Shown: piece after piece, positions 23,180 through 36,303 of the stretch
How positions within the stretch are numbered: position 1 is the first letter of the stretch
How the letters are laid out: each line of letters starts with the position of its first letter
Source: Nyssa sinensis
Taxonomy: Eukaryota; Streptophyta; Magnoliopsida; Cornales; Nyssaceae
Direction of reading: 5' to 3'
DNA length: 64,000 bases
Assembly: GCA_008638375.1 (NCBI GenBank)
Contig: CM018048.1
Coordinates: forward strand, 3,607,940 to 3,671,939
The notes under the pieces: generated by a model
Databases searched by the model: none
What the model was told of the DNA's origin: nothing
The model's input: only the letters and a program-made list of their open reading frames with translations
Program-made: the position numbers and the translations under genes

Positions 23180-26170
23180 TGTAACATCCCAAACTTAGTT
23201 TCCCGGTTAATTAATGTAATGAAGTTCTTTTTGAATCTAATGTAGTGATTTAGCTATTTAAACTCTGTTTTGACACTGATGGAACTCGAATTAGCTAACT
23301 ACGGAAATCGCAATGAAAGAATAACCGACACTAAGCCTTGGACATTGAAGGTAACTTAAATAGGAAATGATCAGAAGAAACCGCTCCGTAAAAAGAGCAA
23401 TAGAAAAGAAATTAGGGAGGAAATAGCTAAAACAGAATTTTGTGTCAGCCAAACAAGGCATAAGCCCAAATGAGGAAAAAAAGGCCCAAAAGTGAGGCCA
23501 AGGGGATTTGAACCCTTGACCAAGTGGGGCAAGATTCTAAGCACCCAAAAATAAACCAAGTGGGCTGCCAGCACTTTTGTGCTTAATTACACAACAGAAC
23601 TATATATAACCCTAAATTATCCAAGCCCCCCTCCCAAATTGGCCAATGGCCATACATGCAAACCCCTTATCATCAACTGAACCTCTCCACATCATCCCAC
23701 CTCAGCTCCTGCATCAGCTATATGATCACACCTAAGCCTACAAGAGCATGATCTGTCGTGGCAATCAATCAAATTACTAAACTAAGCTACTAGTATAGTA
23801 GAGAAGTAAGGGTCCAACCAACAGAGATTGTTAATTGTTTAAAAACCAAAGTTGAGATTAATTTTAATTCAAATTCACAAAGAGTGATTGCTTACTAATT
23901 TTTTTTCTAAAATTAAATGAGAACTATAATTAAAGCAAATATTCAACTGAATTAACGATGAATCAAATTAAAAGAGGATCCCTAGGGTGTTGAATCCACC
24001 ACTAATCTTGTAACTAGCTTCAATTGTATTAATTCTTAGGCCATTAAATTTGGATGTAAAAGATGTATTTTGGCTACAAGCCTCAATACAATCATCAAGA
24101 AAACCACGCACCAAAACCCTAAGCACGAATCATCTTTGGTCAACACAAATTGTCTACGCTAATTCTAATGTCATAGTCACAATTTGTTTTTCTTGAGTTA
24201 TGACTCATCCTACTGTTTTGATGTATGTACAAATATTACTATTGTATAACTACATAAACAAAATCACAGAAATTGATTATGTGAAACCGAATAACACAAT
24301 CATTGCCTTAATAAAATTCCAAAGTTATACAATCAACATCCAAAACTACTTAAGCCAAAAATAAAATACAAAGAAGCAAGATTACTTGACTAGGGTTTCA
24401 TCTAAACCCTAGGAATGAGAGAAGCTTAGCCCATAATGTTGGAAGAGGAGACACCATAGCCATGGAGTTTTTCATCTTCTTCTTTAGAGTCGCCTTCTTC
24501 TTCCCTCTTTCAATGTCCGAATGCCCCCCAAAAACAGCCGCCTCTCTTCCTTTTGATATCCCCTCTTCTTCCCCACCAAACCCTAAAATAAGAATTAAAG
24601 AAAATAAAATAATAATCCTATCATTAGACATTAGGGGCCCAAAAAGGGAGGCTAAAGTGCTCCAAAATAGAGTCTGTAATGCTAAAATGGGCCCTGGTCC
24701 ACTAATATATGGATCAAGCCTCTCTTCTAACCCATAACCACTTGTTTTTCACTTCTTTTAGCACTTCAAAGCCCAATATTTTCCTTTTACTTCAAATCCA
24801 TCACCAAATCATCAACTTTGTCAAGCTTTCTCTGCAAAAAGATAAAACAAGAATTAACTAGCAAATGCATATAGATTGGAGAAATTAAAATAATAAAAGT
24901 GCAAGAATATCTAGGGTTAACAAAATAAATATGCACTTTTTAACCAGTTATCACATTTTTCCCTTGGAGGTACCCAAACCCAAATAAGAAGCCGCGAGAG
25001 CCTAGGTTTCTTTTCTTTGACGTTTCGGACTCAACGGTGGAATCAGTTTTCTCTAATTTGACTCCTAAGCTAGTAATGTAGGAAAAATACATAATTAATT
25101 GATAACTAATGTGTATCTAATTACTGCTATAGGACCCCCGGAGTTAATCTAAACCATTAGTGGACATTTTGAGCTATCTCTAACGAACTGTGAGTAACTT
25201 GGAACTCTGACTTAGTGATTTTTCTAAGTGAAATAATATTTTCTTATACTGTGCTATTTAAACAGCTTATGTTAAATGCATACACTTTTTCTACCTAAAC
25301 TTGGCATGATCCCGTGGGTCGTATTGAATTTTGTTCTTTATTCTGTTATGTGCTATTATGTTCTGACTCTTGGGCCCAAACCAGTGTTGAGTAGTATGGC
25401 TTAAGTAGGCCAGGGCGGTACTTAGAGGGTAGAGGCCCCACAAGTGTCCGCACATGGGCAGCTGGGGAAGCTCAAATATACTTAATTATGTGCTTAATTG
25501 GCATCATGTTCTGTTCTGTCCTATTCTGCTCAATACTGACCTGTTCCGTTCTTTGATTGATAGATTGGCATCCTGTTCTATTCTGATCTGTTTGTTCTAT
25601 TTAGTTCAATTCTATTTTATTTTACTTAAACTGCATTTAAGTGAATTTATAAACTGTTATTTCTGAAATGACTGAACTATCTATATGCTTTATAAGCAAA
25701 AACTGGTTTTGAAACCCATGGCAGGGAACCTATGTTACTCACTGGGCTTGTTTAAGCTTACCCTATTATTCTAACATTTTTCAGGTGAAGGATCTAGTGG
25801 CAAGGATTAACGGGTTGAGAACCTTAGAGAATATTTTGAAGAACTATGTTAACATATTCCATTTTTGTATCCCGCTCCATTTTTGGATGTTTTGTATGAC
25901 TACACGTACGATGACGTGGCTTTTGTAGTTAAATTTGTATTAATCAACTATGAATGTATCTAGTTGCTCTGCCAAGTTAGTATTCATTCTCTTATTAAAT
26001 TTTCGTTGCTTAACTCATGTATGTCGAATGCATTATACTTGGAAGTTACAAGTGAACGGCCTGTGGTTAGGATTACTGTCAGCATTTTTATTACTCAAAA
26101 ACAAAAAATGGATGGGTGCCTAACTAGCCAGTTGCATGTCTTAAATCCGCATAAAGTGGGTTTTGGGATA
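23180..26170 (+). repeat. Left (5') LTR of Tekay element, rearranged
   Basis: Matches the right LTR at both ends (TGTAACATCCCAAAC... and ...GGTTTTGGGAT), but the segment equivalent to 31466-32989 of the right LTR is absent and a 1195-bp solo LTR sits in its place. The junction with the primer site is damaged: only 'atcagagc' of the usual tggtatcagagc remains at 26173-26180. Confidence 0.88.
23759..24953 (-). repeat. Solo LTR, Athila-like, inside the Tekay left LTR
   Basis: Bounded by TGATCTGTCG and ACCAGTTATCA (TG...CA). It shares with the Athila LTR at 33190 the phrase 'aagtaagggtc.aac' plus 'caacagag', and a similar layout (a sequence ending in CT-rich UTR-like DNA). On the minus strand it starts TGATAACTGG. 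No target duplication is visible, consistent with the adjoining 1.5-kb loss. Orientation is inferred from that resemblance. Confidence 0.6.
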
Positions 26171-26329
26171 TAATCAGAGCTTTAGGTTTATCTTGAATCA
26201 TTGGGAAAACGAGTCCTTAGGAAATACATGCTTAAGTCGTAGGATCCTTGAATTAACGAACGACCTGAGTGTCATTTCATTACGACGCACCGAACAAGAA
26301 TACTAAAGATAGCTTTTATTTTGCCTCAG

Positions 26330-29300
26330 ATGCTGCCACGTACCAGGAGTGGTAATGGGGAATCTCGAGCTCCGACTGGAGGTACGACCTTACGTGAGAT
26401 ATCAGCAACCTTGGCCCAGTTTAGCCGAGCAATCGAAGGGTTTATGAGAATTCTACAGCATAACCAGCCCCGACCAACTAACAATCCGATTGAAACTCCA
26501 GTAGTGCCACCCCCATTCAACCCGGTGCAACCCATAGAAGTTGGCAATCGCAACAACTTGCTAGATAGGTTCCATAAGTTCAAGCCTCCATCCTTTGATG
26601 TTGTGATTGATCTCGAGCAAGCTGAACTATGGGTCATGGCAATGGAAAAGGCCTTCAAGCTCCTGATCTATATGAAGGAGGAAAAGGTGAAGTTGGCCAC
26701 GTACATGCTACAAGGGTAGGCGTATAAATAGTGGCTGGAAATGCAGAGAGAGAACCCTGATATGACTTGGGCAGACTTTATAGATAAATTCTACAGTATG
26801 TTCTTTCCACCGACTGTTTGGGAAAGGAAGATTCAAGAGTTTACGAGCTTACAACAAGGATAAATGACGATAATCCAATACGCTGCCAAGTTTTCTACAT
26901 TGTCTAGATTTGCCTCCTTCCTGGTACGGGAGGAACACCACAAGGCAAGGAGATTCCAAGGAGGCCTTCGCATGGGAATTCGAATGAGAGTTTCCGCTTT
27001 TGAATTGCACACTTACTCTGATGTTCTCAACAAGGCCCTTGTCATTGAGAAAGATATGGAGGAGTTTAATCAGCTCAAGGACTAGGAGCGGAAGAAAAAG
27101 TGGAAGAACTTCAAGAAAGAGCAGTCATTTAAAAAGCAGAAGACTGAAGGCTTAAATAATGGGAATAGGAACTAAAGGAAAGTCAATGAGGGACCTAAAT
27201 GCCCCCACTGCCGATTGCCTCACGCAGGAGAGTGTCGCCAGTTGACTAGCGCATGTTACAAGTGTGGAGAAAAGGGGCATCAGATCAAGGACTGCCCATA
27301 ACAGCCACCAGATACGAGAACCTCAGCCTCGGTTACCCACAATGCAGGCCAAAGACCTGTTCCAGTGGCACCTGCAAAGGACAAGGGCAAAGAGCCGCAA
27401 GGGCGACCAGGGAGAGTATTCGCACTGGTACCAGGAGATACATCTACTGTAAATGCCGTGGTGGCATGTATACTTCCAATCTGTGGAATTTCTGCAGATG
27501 TGTTAATTGACTCTGAATCCACGCATTCCTTTGTGTCTCCACTTTTGCTGATAAATTGCATAAGAGACCTGAACCCATGGATGATCTGTTATCGGTGCAA
27601 ATTCCATCTGGGATATCAACGGTTGGGTCCACAATCCTTAAGGGTTGTAGTGTGACAATTGGGGATCAAGAACTATCAATGGACCTAGTACCCTTAGCCA
27701 TAAAGGGGTTTGACATGATCTTAAGCATGGATTGGTTATCTCTCAATCATGCCACCATCGATTGCTTTGCAAAGAAAGTACTGTTTCAACACCCGGGGCA
27801 ACCAGAGTTTATGTTCAAAGGAAGTAGCGTCACCCCTCCGCCTTATCTCTTTTCTGCCATTCATGAGGGAAATTATTGAAGAAAGGGTGTCGTTAGCTAT
27901 CTGTGTAGTATCTTGGATACCCAAGCTCAGGCTCCCCCACTATCAGAAGTGCCAATTGTATGTAAGTTTCCCGATGTATTTCCTGAGGATCTACCAAATG
28001 AAACGGTTGATCGAGAAATTGAATTTACCATCGATCTCATTCCCGGGACTCAACTAATATCCAAAGCTCTATGCCGGATGGCCCTATCAGAATTAAAAGA
28101 GTTGAAGGCTCAGCTACAGGAACAATTAGAGAAAGGATTTATCCGACCAAGTGTATCTCCTTGGGGAGCACCCGTATTATTCGTGAAGAAGAAAGATGGC
28201 TCCCTAAGGCTTTGCATTGACTATCGAGAGCTTAACAAGGTAATGGTCAAAAACAAGTATCCTCTTCTGCGCATTGATGAATTATTCGACCAATTACAAG
28301 GGGCTAGTGTGTTTTCCAAGATTGACTTGAGATCGGGGTATCATCAAATCAAGATCAGGGGTGCTGATGTACTAAAAATGGCCTTTCAGACCCGGTACGG
28401 CCATTACGAGTTTCTAGTCATGCCTTTTGGGGAAACTATTGCCCCTACCGCATTTATGGATTTGATAAATCGGGTCTTCAAGCCATACTTGGATGATTTT
28501 ATCATTGTCTTCATCGATGATATACTTGTATATTCGCGGAATGAAGAGGAACATGAGAAACACTTGACGATAGCATTACAGACACTGAGGGAGCATAAGC
28601 AGTATGTGAAGTTCAAAAAGTGTGAAATTTGACTACCCAGTATTACCTTCTTGGGGCACGTAATTTCTAAAGAAGGTATTTCTGTTGACCCACAGAAGGT
28701 AGAAGCTATCTTGGATTGGCCCCAACTAACTACTGTGACAGAGGTCTGAAGTTTTCTTGGATTGGCGGGCTACTACCGACGATTCGTTAATGATTTTGTT
28801 AAGTTGGCGAGGCCGCTTACTCACTTACCCAGAAATAATATGCCATTCGTTTGGGTAGATGAACAAGAGCGGAGTTTCCAGCTGCTGAAGGAAAAGTTAA
28901 CTTCAGCGCCTGTTCTGACTATCCCCTCCAAGGAAGGAAAGTTCGTCATTTGTTATGATGCCTCCTATAAAGGCTTGGGATGCGTTCTGATGCAGGATGG
29001 TAGGGTGATTGCCTATGCCTTTCGACAACTCCAATCGCACGAACAGAATTATCCTACCCACGACTTGGAGCTAGCTGCAGTGGTGTTTGCCTTAAAAATC
29101 TGGCACCACTACTTATATGGGGAGGTGTGCGAAATCTTTACTGATCACAAAAGCTTGAAGTACTTCTTTATGCAAAAGGAGTTAAATATGAGGCAACGTC
29201 GATGGTGTGAGTTAATCAAGGACGATGACATGACGATCCAGTACCATCCTGGCAAAGCTAATGTGGTAGTCGATGCTCTGAGCTGGAGGTCTGGGAATCT

Positions 29301-30834
29301 TGCCTACATGATTACCACGCAGAAGCAATTGATTCAAAGCCTAGACGAGATGGGCATCGAGGTGATTCCACCAGAAAGCACGACTTATCTGGCCAGTCTG
29401 ATGATTGGGTCTACATTGGTGGAGCAGATCAAAGCAAGTCAAACTCAAGATAAGGAGCTAATCAAAATCCGTAGGGAAGTAGAAGCGATTGGAAAAACTG
29501 ACTTTGAGATTCAAGAGGGAATTTTGCAGTATCGGGGCAGGTTACGTGTGCCCAAGGCACCTGAATTGAAGAAAGAAATTTTGGAGGAAGCCCATGCTTC
29601 AAGGTTTACGGTACACCTTGGGAATACAAAGATGTATCATGACATCAAGGAGTTGTACTGGTGGCCTGGACTGAAAAATGACGTATCCAACTTCGTCGCC
29701 CACTGTACGCGTTGCCAACAAGTAAAGGTTAAACACCAACGCCCCAACAGGCTTTTACAACCACTCCTTATTCCAGAATAGAAATAGGACCACATCACCA
29801 TGGATTTTGTCTTTCCTAAGTCCCCAAAAGGCTCCGATGCTAGTTGGGTCATCATGAACAGATTGACCAAGTCTGCGCATTTCCTGCCTGTAAAGACAAA
29901 ACATTACATGGAAAGGCTAGCTACATTGTACATCCAGGAAATTATACGCCTACACGGCACACCCTTATCTATTGTGTCTGATCGAGACCCTCGGTTTGTG
30001 TCACTATTTTGGAAGAGTTTGCAAAGGGCACTCAACACTGAACTCAAATTCAGTACAACATACCCCCCACAAACAGATGGGCAATCTGAGCGAGTGATAC
30101 AAATGTTAGAGGATATGTTACGGCTGTGTGCATTGGACTTTAAGGGAAATTAGGCAGAACATTTACCATTAGTCGAGTTCGCCTACAATAACAGCTATCA
30201 AGACAACATCAAAATGGCACCGTACGAAGCACTGTACGGAAGAAGGTGTCGATCTCCTCTCTGTTGGGCCGAAGCTGGTGAGCAAAAGTTACTTGGACCG
30301 GATCTAGTCTAGGCCATCACTAAACAAATTCAGAAAATTCAGAGTAGGTTGCAGACGGCCCAGAGTCGAGACAATAGTTATGCTGACAATCGAAGGAAAG
30401 ATCTTGAGTTTGAAGTAGGCGACCCCGTGTTCCTTAAGGTGTCACCATTAAAAGGGGTACTTCGATTCGGCAAAAAGGGCAAGTTAAGTCCTTACTATAT
30501 TGGTCCATTTGAGATCCTGAAAAGAGTTGGACCAGTTGCATACAGTTTGGCACTACCACCTGAGTTAGACAAAGTACACCACGTATTCCACGTATCAATG
30601 ATGAGGAAGTGTGTACAAGAACCAGGACAGGTTATTGAAGATAAGCCACTCAAGTTAAGGGAGGACTTGTCATATGAAGAACAACCAGTAAAAACTTTGC
30701 ATCGAAAGGAAAAGACTTTGCGTAACAAAGCAATTCCATTGATGAAGGTTTTGTGGAAAAATCACACAAGTGAAGAAGCAACATGGGAACGCGAAGTAGA
30801 GATGCGTGAAATGTACCCTGAGTTGTTCACTTAA
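26330..30834 (+). pseudogene. Tekay chromovirus gag-pol remnant
   Basis: ATG is taken at 26330. Order: gag (ends about 27080), zinc knuckle 'CYKCGEKGHQIKDC', protease with 'DVLIDSESTHSF' (family D-S-G changed to D-S-E), RT with '[12 protein letters not shown]', '[13 protein letters not shown]' and catalytic 'FIDDILVYS', RNase H ('[13 protein letters not shown]', 'TDHKSLKYF'), integrase with 'HCTRCQQVK', 'SDRDPRF' and 'GQSERVIQ', and a chromodomain-like tail ending 'EEATWEREVEMREMYPEL'. Stops occur at about 26717, 26729, 26861, 27298, 27877, 28630, 28749, 29779, 29785, 30151 and 30309, mostly at Trp, Gln or Arg positions. Not functional. Confidence 0.92.
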
Positions 30835-30871
30835 ATGAAGTTAGGTCGAGTTTTGGGAACAAAACTCTTTT

Positions 30872-30885
30872 GAAGGGAGGGAGGA
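30872..30885 (+). promoter_or_regulatory. Polypurine tract of Tekay element
   Basis: 'gaagggagggagga' abuts the right LTR start TGTAACACC, the standard position of the plus-strand primer. Confidence 0.85.
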
Positions 30886-33189
30886 TGTAACACCCCAAAC
30901 TTAGTTTCCCGGCTAATTAATGTAATGAAGTTCTTTTTGAATCTAATGTAGTAATTTAGTTATTTAAACTCTATTTTAACATTGATGGAACTCAAATTAG
31001 CTAACTATGAAAACCACAAGGAAAGAATAACTGACACTAGGCCTTGGACATTGAAGCTAACCTAAATAAGAAATGACCAGAAGAAACCGCTCCGTAAAAA
31101 GAGCAATAGAAAAGAAATTAGGGAGGAAATAGCTAAAACAGAATTCTGCGCTAGCCAAACAAGACATAAACCCAAATGAGGGAAAAATGCCCAAAAGTGA
31201 GGCCAAGGGAATTTGAACCCTTGACCAAGTAGGGCAAGATTCTAAGCACCCAAAAATAAACTAAGTGGGCTGCCAGTACTTTTGTGCTTAATTACACAAC
31301 AAAATTGTATATGACCCTAAATTATCCAAGCCCACCTCCCAAATTGGCCAATAGCCATACATGCAAACCCCTCATCATCAACTGAACCTCTCCACATCAG
31401 CTCACATCATCCCACCTCAGCTACTACATCAGCCATATGATCACACCTAAGCCTACAAGAGCATGCACATAGATGTATATCTATAGGTGTGCACTTATAT
31501 ATATAAGACATAATTTTTCAAAACATATTAAGTGTGCGTGTGCGTGTGCTGTGCATTCAGACTGTGTGAGTGACATTGTGTGTGTGCGTGAGTGTTAGAG
31601 AGAGGGACATTGTGTGAGAGAAGAGTGTGTGCATATACAAGTGTGCGTGCATGCATGTGTGTGTCTCACTCAAGTGCACGTGAGGAAGGAGATTAGGAAA
31701 CCTTGAAGGGCATTGAGGGGATCTGATCCAAGCCACAAGTAGAGAGGATTCACTGTCGAAGAAGGTATAACACCTAAATTTCAAATTTTCTCTTTTGTCA
31801 AAAAGGAATTAAACACACTCACACACACACACACACTATTTCAAGGCCATACATATGCATGCATGAATTTATTTTGACACTAGAAACTATCAAGATTTAG
31901 TTTAGAAGGGCCAACAGGGCTTGAAGAACCCTGAACCATGAGAAACCGCTATTAATGGACCTCTATTGGAGCAGGTCTGAACCAACTAAAGCCACACCAA
32001 GTTTGGATTGTTAGACCCTAAACAAGACTTCCTGAGGGTTTCAAAAACCTTAACCCGAGGCCTAAAAGCCTAGGTAGAGACCCTCAAAACACCATATGCA
32101 GGTTACGATTTTTAGACACAACCTTTGAAACTTACACCAAAACTGAGTTTTGAGAATAGAAACTCAAACCCCATGATCAATAGGTCACAATAGAAGAAAT
32201 CCCATCAACTTTAGGCCACAAATAAGCGAGTATGACCGAATTGCAGGTTCGGTTAATCGATCTTAGGCCAAACGATTGAGCTCGATATAATGCTCCAAAC
32301 GAATCCCAAAATAGTCCTTAGGCTTCTAGAAACGATTTGGGATGAAAAACAGAGAGATGAATCAATTAGAAAGCCATGAAATTAGAAGTCTTGATTTGAA
32401 GAAATTAGGGAAACACATGGAGGGAAGAGAAGGAAGAAGGTGAACAGTGTTAGGTCGGGCTCTGGTTCAGACTCGAGTTGGGCCCCGACCGAAATTATAA
32501 ACGGATACCCACTTAAGTGATGCTACATCGTTTTGGAGTGATGGTGTTTTAAATTTTTAAAACCAATCTCGGCTTACGGGGATAAGGGTCTGATTTGATG
32601 TCCACAAATGAAATAAGATAACCTAACCTGATTTTGACCCCCTGTTCGCTGTTTGGCCTTGATTAAATTAGAAACAAAATGGGGGCTGCACCCCTTGAGG
32701 ATCGAACACGTAACCATCACAAAGCCAAGACCCAAGCCCATCACGCGCTACCATTGTGCCACCATGGCACATGTGACTTTAATTGCCCCAAATAATATAT
32801 ATTATATAACTGTATACTTAATTAAATTAAAATAATTTAATTAATTTAATAATAGTAAAATAATCCGTTGTCCAAATTAAATAAGTAAGTAGTACATTTT
32901 GACTATGTCGAACATTCTGGACCCAATTGGGAGGGTCATTTTGTGAACCGGGATTTCGAAAAATTTAAGTCATGTAAATATGAAATTACCATTTTGCCCT
33001 TGAAGGTACCCAAACTCAAATAAGAAGTCACGAAGGCCTAAGTTTATTTTCTTTGATATTTCAGATTCAATGGTGGAATCAGTTTTCTCTAGTTTGACTC
33101 CTAAGCTAGTAATACAGGAAAAATACATAATTAATTGATAACTGATATGTATCTAATCACTACTATAGGACCCCTGGAGTTAATCTAAA
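30886..33189 (+). repeat. Right (3') LTR of Tekay element, first part
   Basis: From TGTAACACCCC to the Athila insertion at 'gttaatctaaa'. Near 31530-31670 it has GT/GA-rich simple sequence. The layout (GT-rich tract, GGGTC-like segment, 'tcgaacattctgga' blocks, 'attttgccct' block) parallels the LTR of the intact Tekay copy at 56030, showing the two families are related. Confidence 0.9.
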
Positions 33190-35022
33190 TGGAAGCGCGT
33201 CGTTAACACTCCAAAAACGAATTAACCTTACTTCTTAACATAATAAAAGAAAACAAACACAGTAGCTAGCTAAGTAAGGGTCGAACCCACAGAGAGTGTT
33301 CACAATTAATTTTCTACTTATTCTAACCAATTTTAAACTAAAATTCAATTAATAACAAAACAATAAATGGGGGGTTTGGAATTCTGAGTAAACTAATTAT
33401 AATTAAAAAAACTAAATTAATAGCAGAAATCAATGAATTAAAAATTTCAGTTCTTCGGTTCAATCTCACCCTCACAGTTAATGGAATAATCAATCAATTA
33501 TAACATTATTCTACCCTTCAATGAATCTAATAATCTTAGGTAACAACAAGCTCTGCTATCCGAAATTTTTCTTAATTCCTCACTAATGAAACAAACTCTC
33601 CATTAGATTCTAACCATTAGACAATTTTGAACAAGCTCTCTAAATTTAATATAATGGCAGCATTAATATCAAGAAATTAGATTATTCTAAGCAACAATCA
33701 CACAAGCTCAGACTGTTTAACTTAGGTCATGATAATCATAGCAATAAACAAAAGCTTGTCCATAATCATCTATCACTATTTGCCACAATTGATCAGGAAC
33801 CATATCAATTACGTAATATACTTCCTAAATCTAGCAATTGATAATAATCTGATCAATCTAACAGACCTGATTAAATCAATCAAACTAAACATCAATAAAA
33901 CAATTAAAACAAATTATCATCAACAGATTCATAAGAAAATGAAGAAATAATGTTACTGAATTGATTCAACTATTAAATTGTAATGAGGGTTCGAAATTTC
34001 ATTGAACTAAATTAGAAAAACTACCCCAACATCATTAAATAAGAAAATAAAACTAATAAATTAATTCCTATCTCTGTGCTGTGCTGAACGCTTCTGCCCT
34101 ATGCAGCCGCCTCCTTCTACTACGTCGCACAAAAACTCCCTACCGCACGACTCTCCTCTTTGTTTTTTTTTCTTCTTAAATACCAACGCCCTAGCTCCTT
34201 ACGCACAAAAGCCTAGCCGCACAAAGTCCAAGTTCAACTTTTACCTCTTTCTCTTTCTTTCCCTTTTTATTTGGCCTTGCCGTCACTTTTGACTTTTCAA
34301 ACTTCATTCTTTTCTTTTTCTTTTTCTTTTTCTTTTGCTTTTTCTTTTTCTTTTCTTTCCAGCTTTCACTTTTCTTATTCTTTTTTATTTCTTTTCCTTT
34401 CTAGGGCCCACTTTTGTTGCTTTATTTTCTGCTCAGCCGTAAGCCAAGCCTTTGGACAGCCCACTCTTAAAATTGATTTACTGAAATCATCAAAATTTTG
34501 CTGAAACTTGCGAGTTATTTTGTTACCTTAAAATGATTGAATCTTGACTCAAGTTCTTCATAAACGTTGTAGCCTTGGATGAGTAGATAATTTTAGGATT
34601 TTAAAACACCTGATTTGGATTTCAAAAACTTAAGTTATGGCCCATCGAAGTTGACTAGTCAAACAGGATTCGGACTACAATAGATCAACTTTCCAAGCCT
34701 GATTTTGAAACAATGTTCGGAGGCTCAAACAAACTCAGATTTTTGCAAACTAGACCTTTCTGAAAAGCTCAAGATGTCCTCTAAAAACTTCATGAAGACC
34801 AATTCCTCATTCTTGAACTCTAACATCATTCAAATCTCAAGTGAAGCTCCATAGATCGAAATATTTAAAAGCTGAAAATTGCATAAAATACTCCAAATCT
34901 ATTCTTTCACTTTTCATGCTTCCCTAATTTAATAAATTAATTAATTAGATCATTAAAACAGAAAATATGTCATAAAATTAAATATAAAGGAATTAAAAAT
35001 ATTAAATATTATGCTCTTATCA
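33190..35022 (-). repeat. 3' LTR (left) of Athila-like element, 1833 bp
   Basis: On + it runs TGGAAGCGCG...CTCTTATCA. On the element strand it reads TGATAAGAGC...GCGCTTCCA. It has a long pyrimidine-rich stretch of 'ctttttcttt' repeats (about 34250-34410), which produces spurious Phe/Ser-rich open frames. Confidence 0.9.
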
Positions 35023-36303
35023 AATTCTCCCACACTTAGTTTTTACACGTTCTCATGTAAACAAAAACTGAGAACAAAACAAAAAGTTCGCTTGAATCCA
35101 TTCAACCAAACTTTCAAAGGTCTTAAGTTCAATAGCTCATCCATGAAAATTAATGCTTGCAAGAATTTGGTTAATACTTCATCAATCAATTCGAAACAAC
35201 AACCTTGTCAATTTTCACAAAACAATTTCAAAATTTAAGTGCATGCATACAAATACCTTTCCTATGATCACCATGAATACACAACTAAGTCCATATGGGA
35301 GAACAACTATGCACACCATTTCAAGACTCGAAACATAGCTCTTCCACTATTACTTTTCACACAATCACTCTTTTTCTTTTTAGGTGAGTGTATTTTATGC
35401 TCCCTCTCACCTTTTGCATGCATTTTTGCTTGAGTGCATTTTTACGCTCCATCTCAACCCAGCAGTGAGTGCGTTTTACGTTCCATCTCACTTTACACAT
35501 GTGTTTATGAGTGAGTGCGTTTTATGCTCCATCTCAACCCACCACATGATTTACTTGCTTTACTTTCTTTTTCTTTTTTTATTGCTCTAACATAGCTCCA
35601 TAATTAGAAAACAAAATGAGTAGTTAAGCAAGTTTTAAGTCTCGAAACCAATGCACATAGTTAGACACCCATACAACTTAGCTAATAAAACATGTATCTC
35701 AAATTCAAGGACCCATACATATAAAAACAAATCAGTGTTCAACAGTTCAAGTATAGATTATGACTTGGTCATCATTGTTCATCAATTAATTAAACATCAG
35801 CCAAAACCTACAAGTCAACATTAATTCTTACACATTCATTGGTAACCTTCAAAAGCTTAGCCAAATAAAATCGAAACAAAACCATCCAATTCCGCACACA
35901 AACATATTGATTTTTTTTTTTTTTTTTTTGAATTTTTCTTTTGTTAAATAAAAAGAAAAATTTAGCAACATTAACAAAGTAAACAAAGCAAAGTAAACAA
36001 AGTGTCAAATCCTCTCCCCCACACTTAAACCTTACATTGTCCCCAATATAAGATAATTATGCAAAGAAAAAAAAATTGACAAAAATAAAAAAGAAAAAGG
36101 GAAAGAAATTCAAATCTGGTTTCTTAGGTTGCCTCCCAAGCAGCGCATTTGTTTCACGTCGTTTGCCCAACAACTTGCTCCTCAACCTACCTCCAAATTC
36201 TCCTTACTTGTTTGGTCAAAAACTACCTGCACTAAAGAGTAAATAACATCAACAACAAAAACATGATTAATATCACTAGGATATCTCATGGCCTCATAAA
36301 TGT
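35023..36303 (-). other. Athila-like internal non-coding region with short direct repeats
   Basis: Next to the left LTR is the purine tract (on minus 'aagtgtgggagaatt'). At about 35384-35545 a phrase like 'gagtgcgttttatgctccat' plus 'ctca' recurs four times in diverged form. There is a long T run at 35911-35929. No coding signal. Confidence 0.6.

Noticed and set aside
34271..34504. Phe/Ser-rich membrane-like protein
   Set aside because: Low-complexity pyrimidine tract of the Athila-like LTR; the same appears in the partner LTR (39672-40041).
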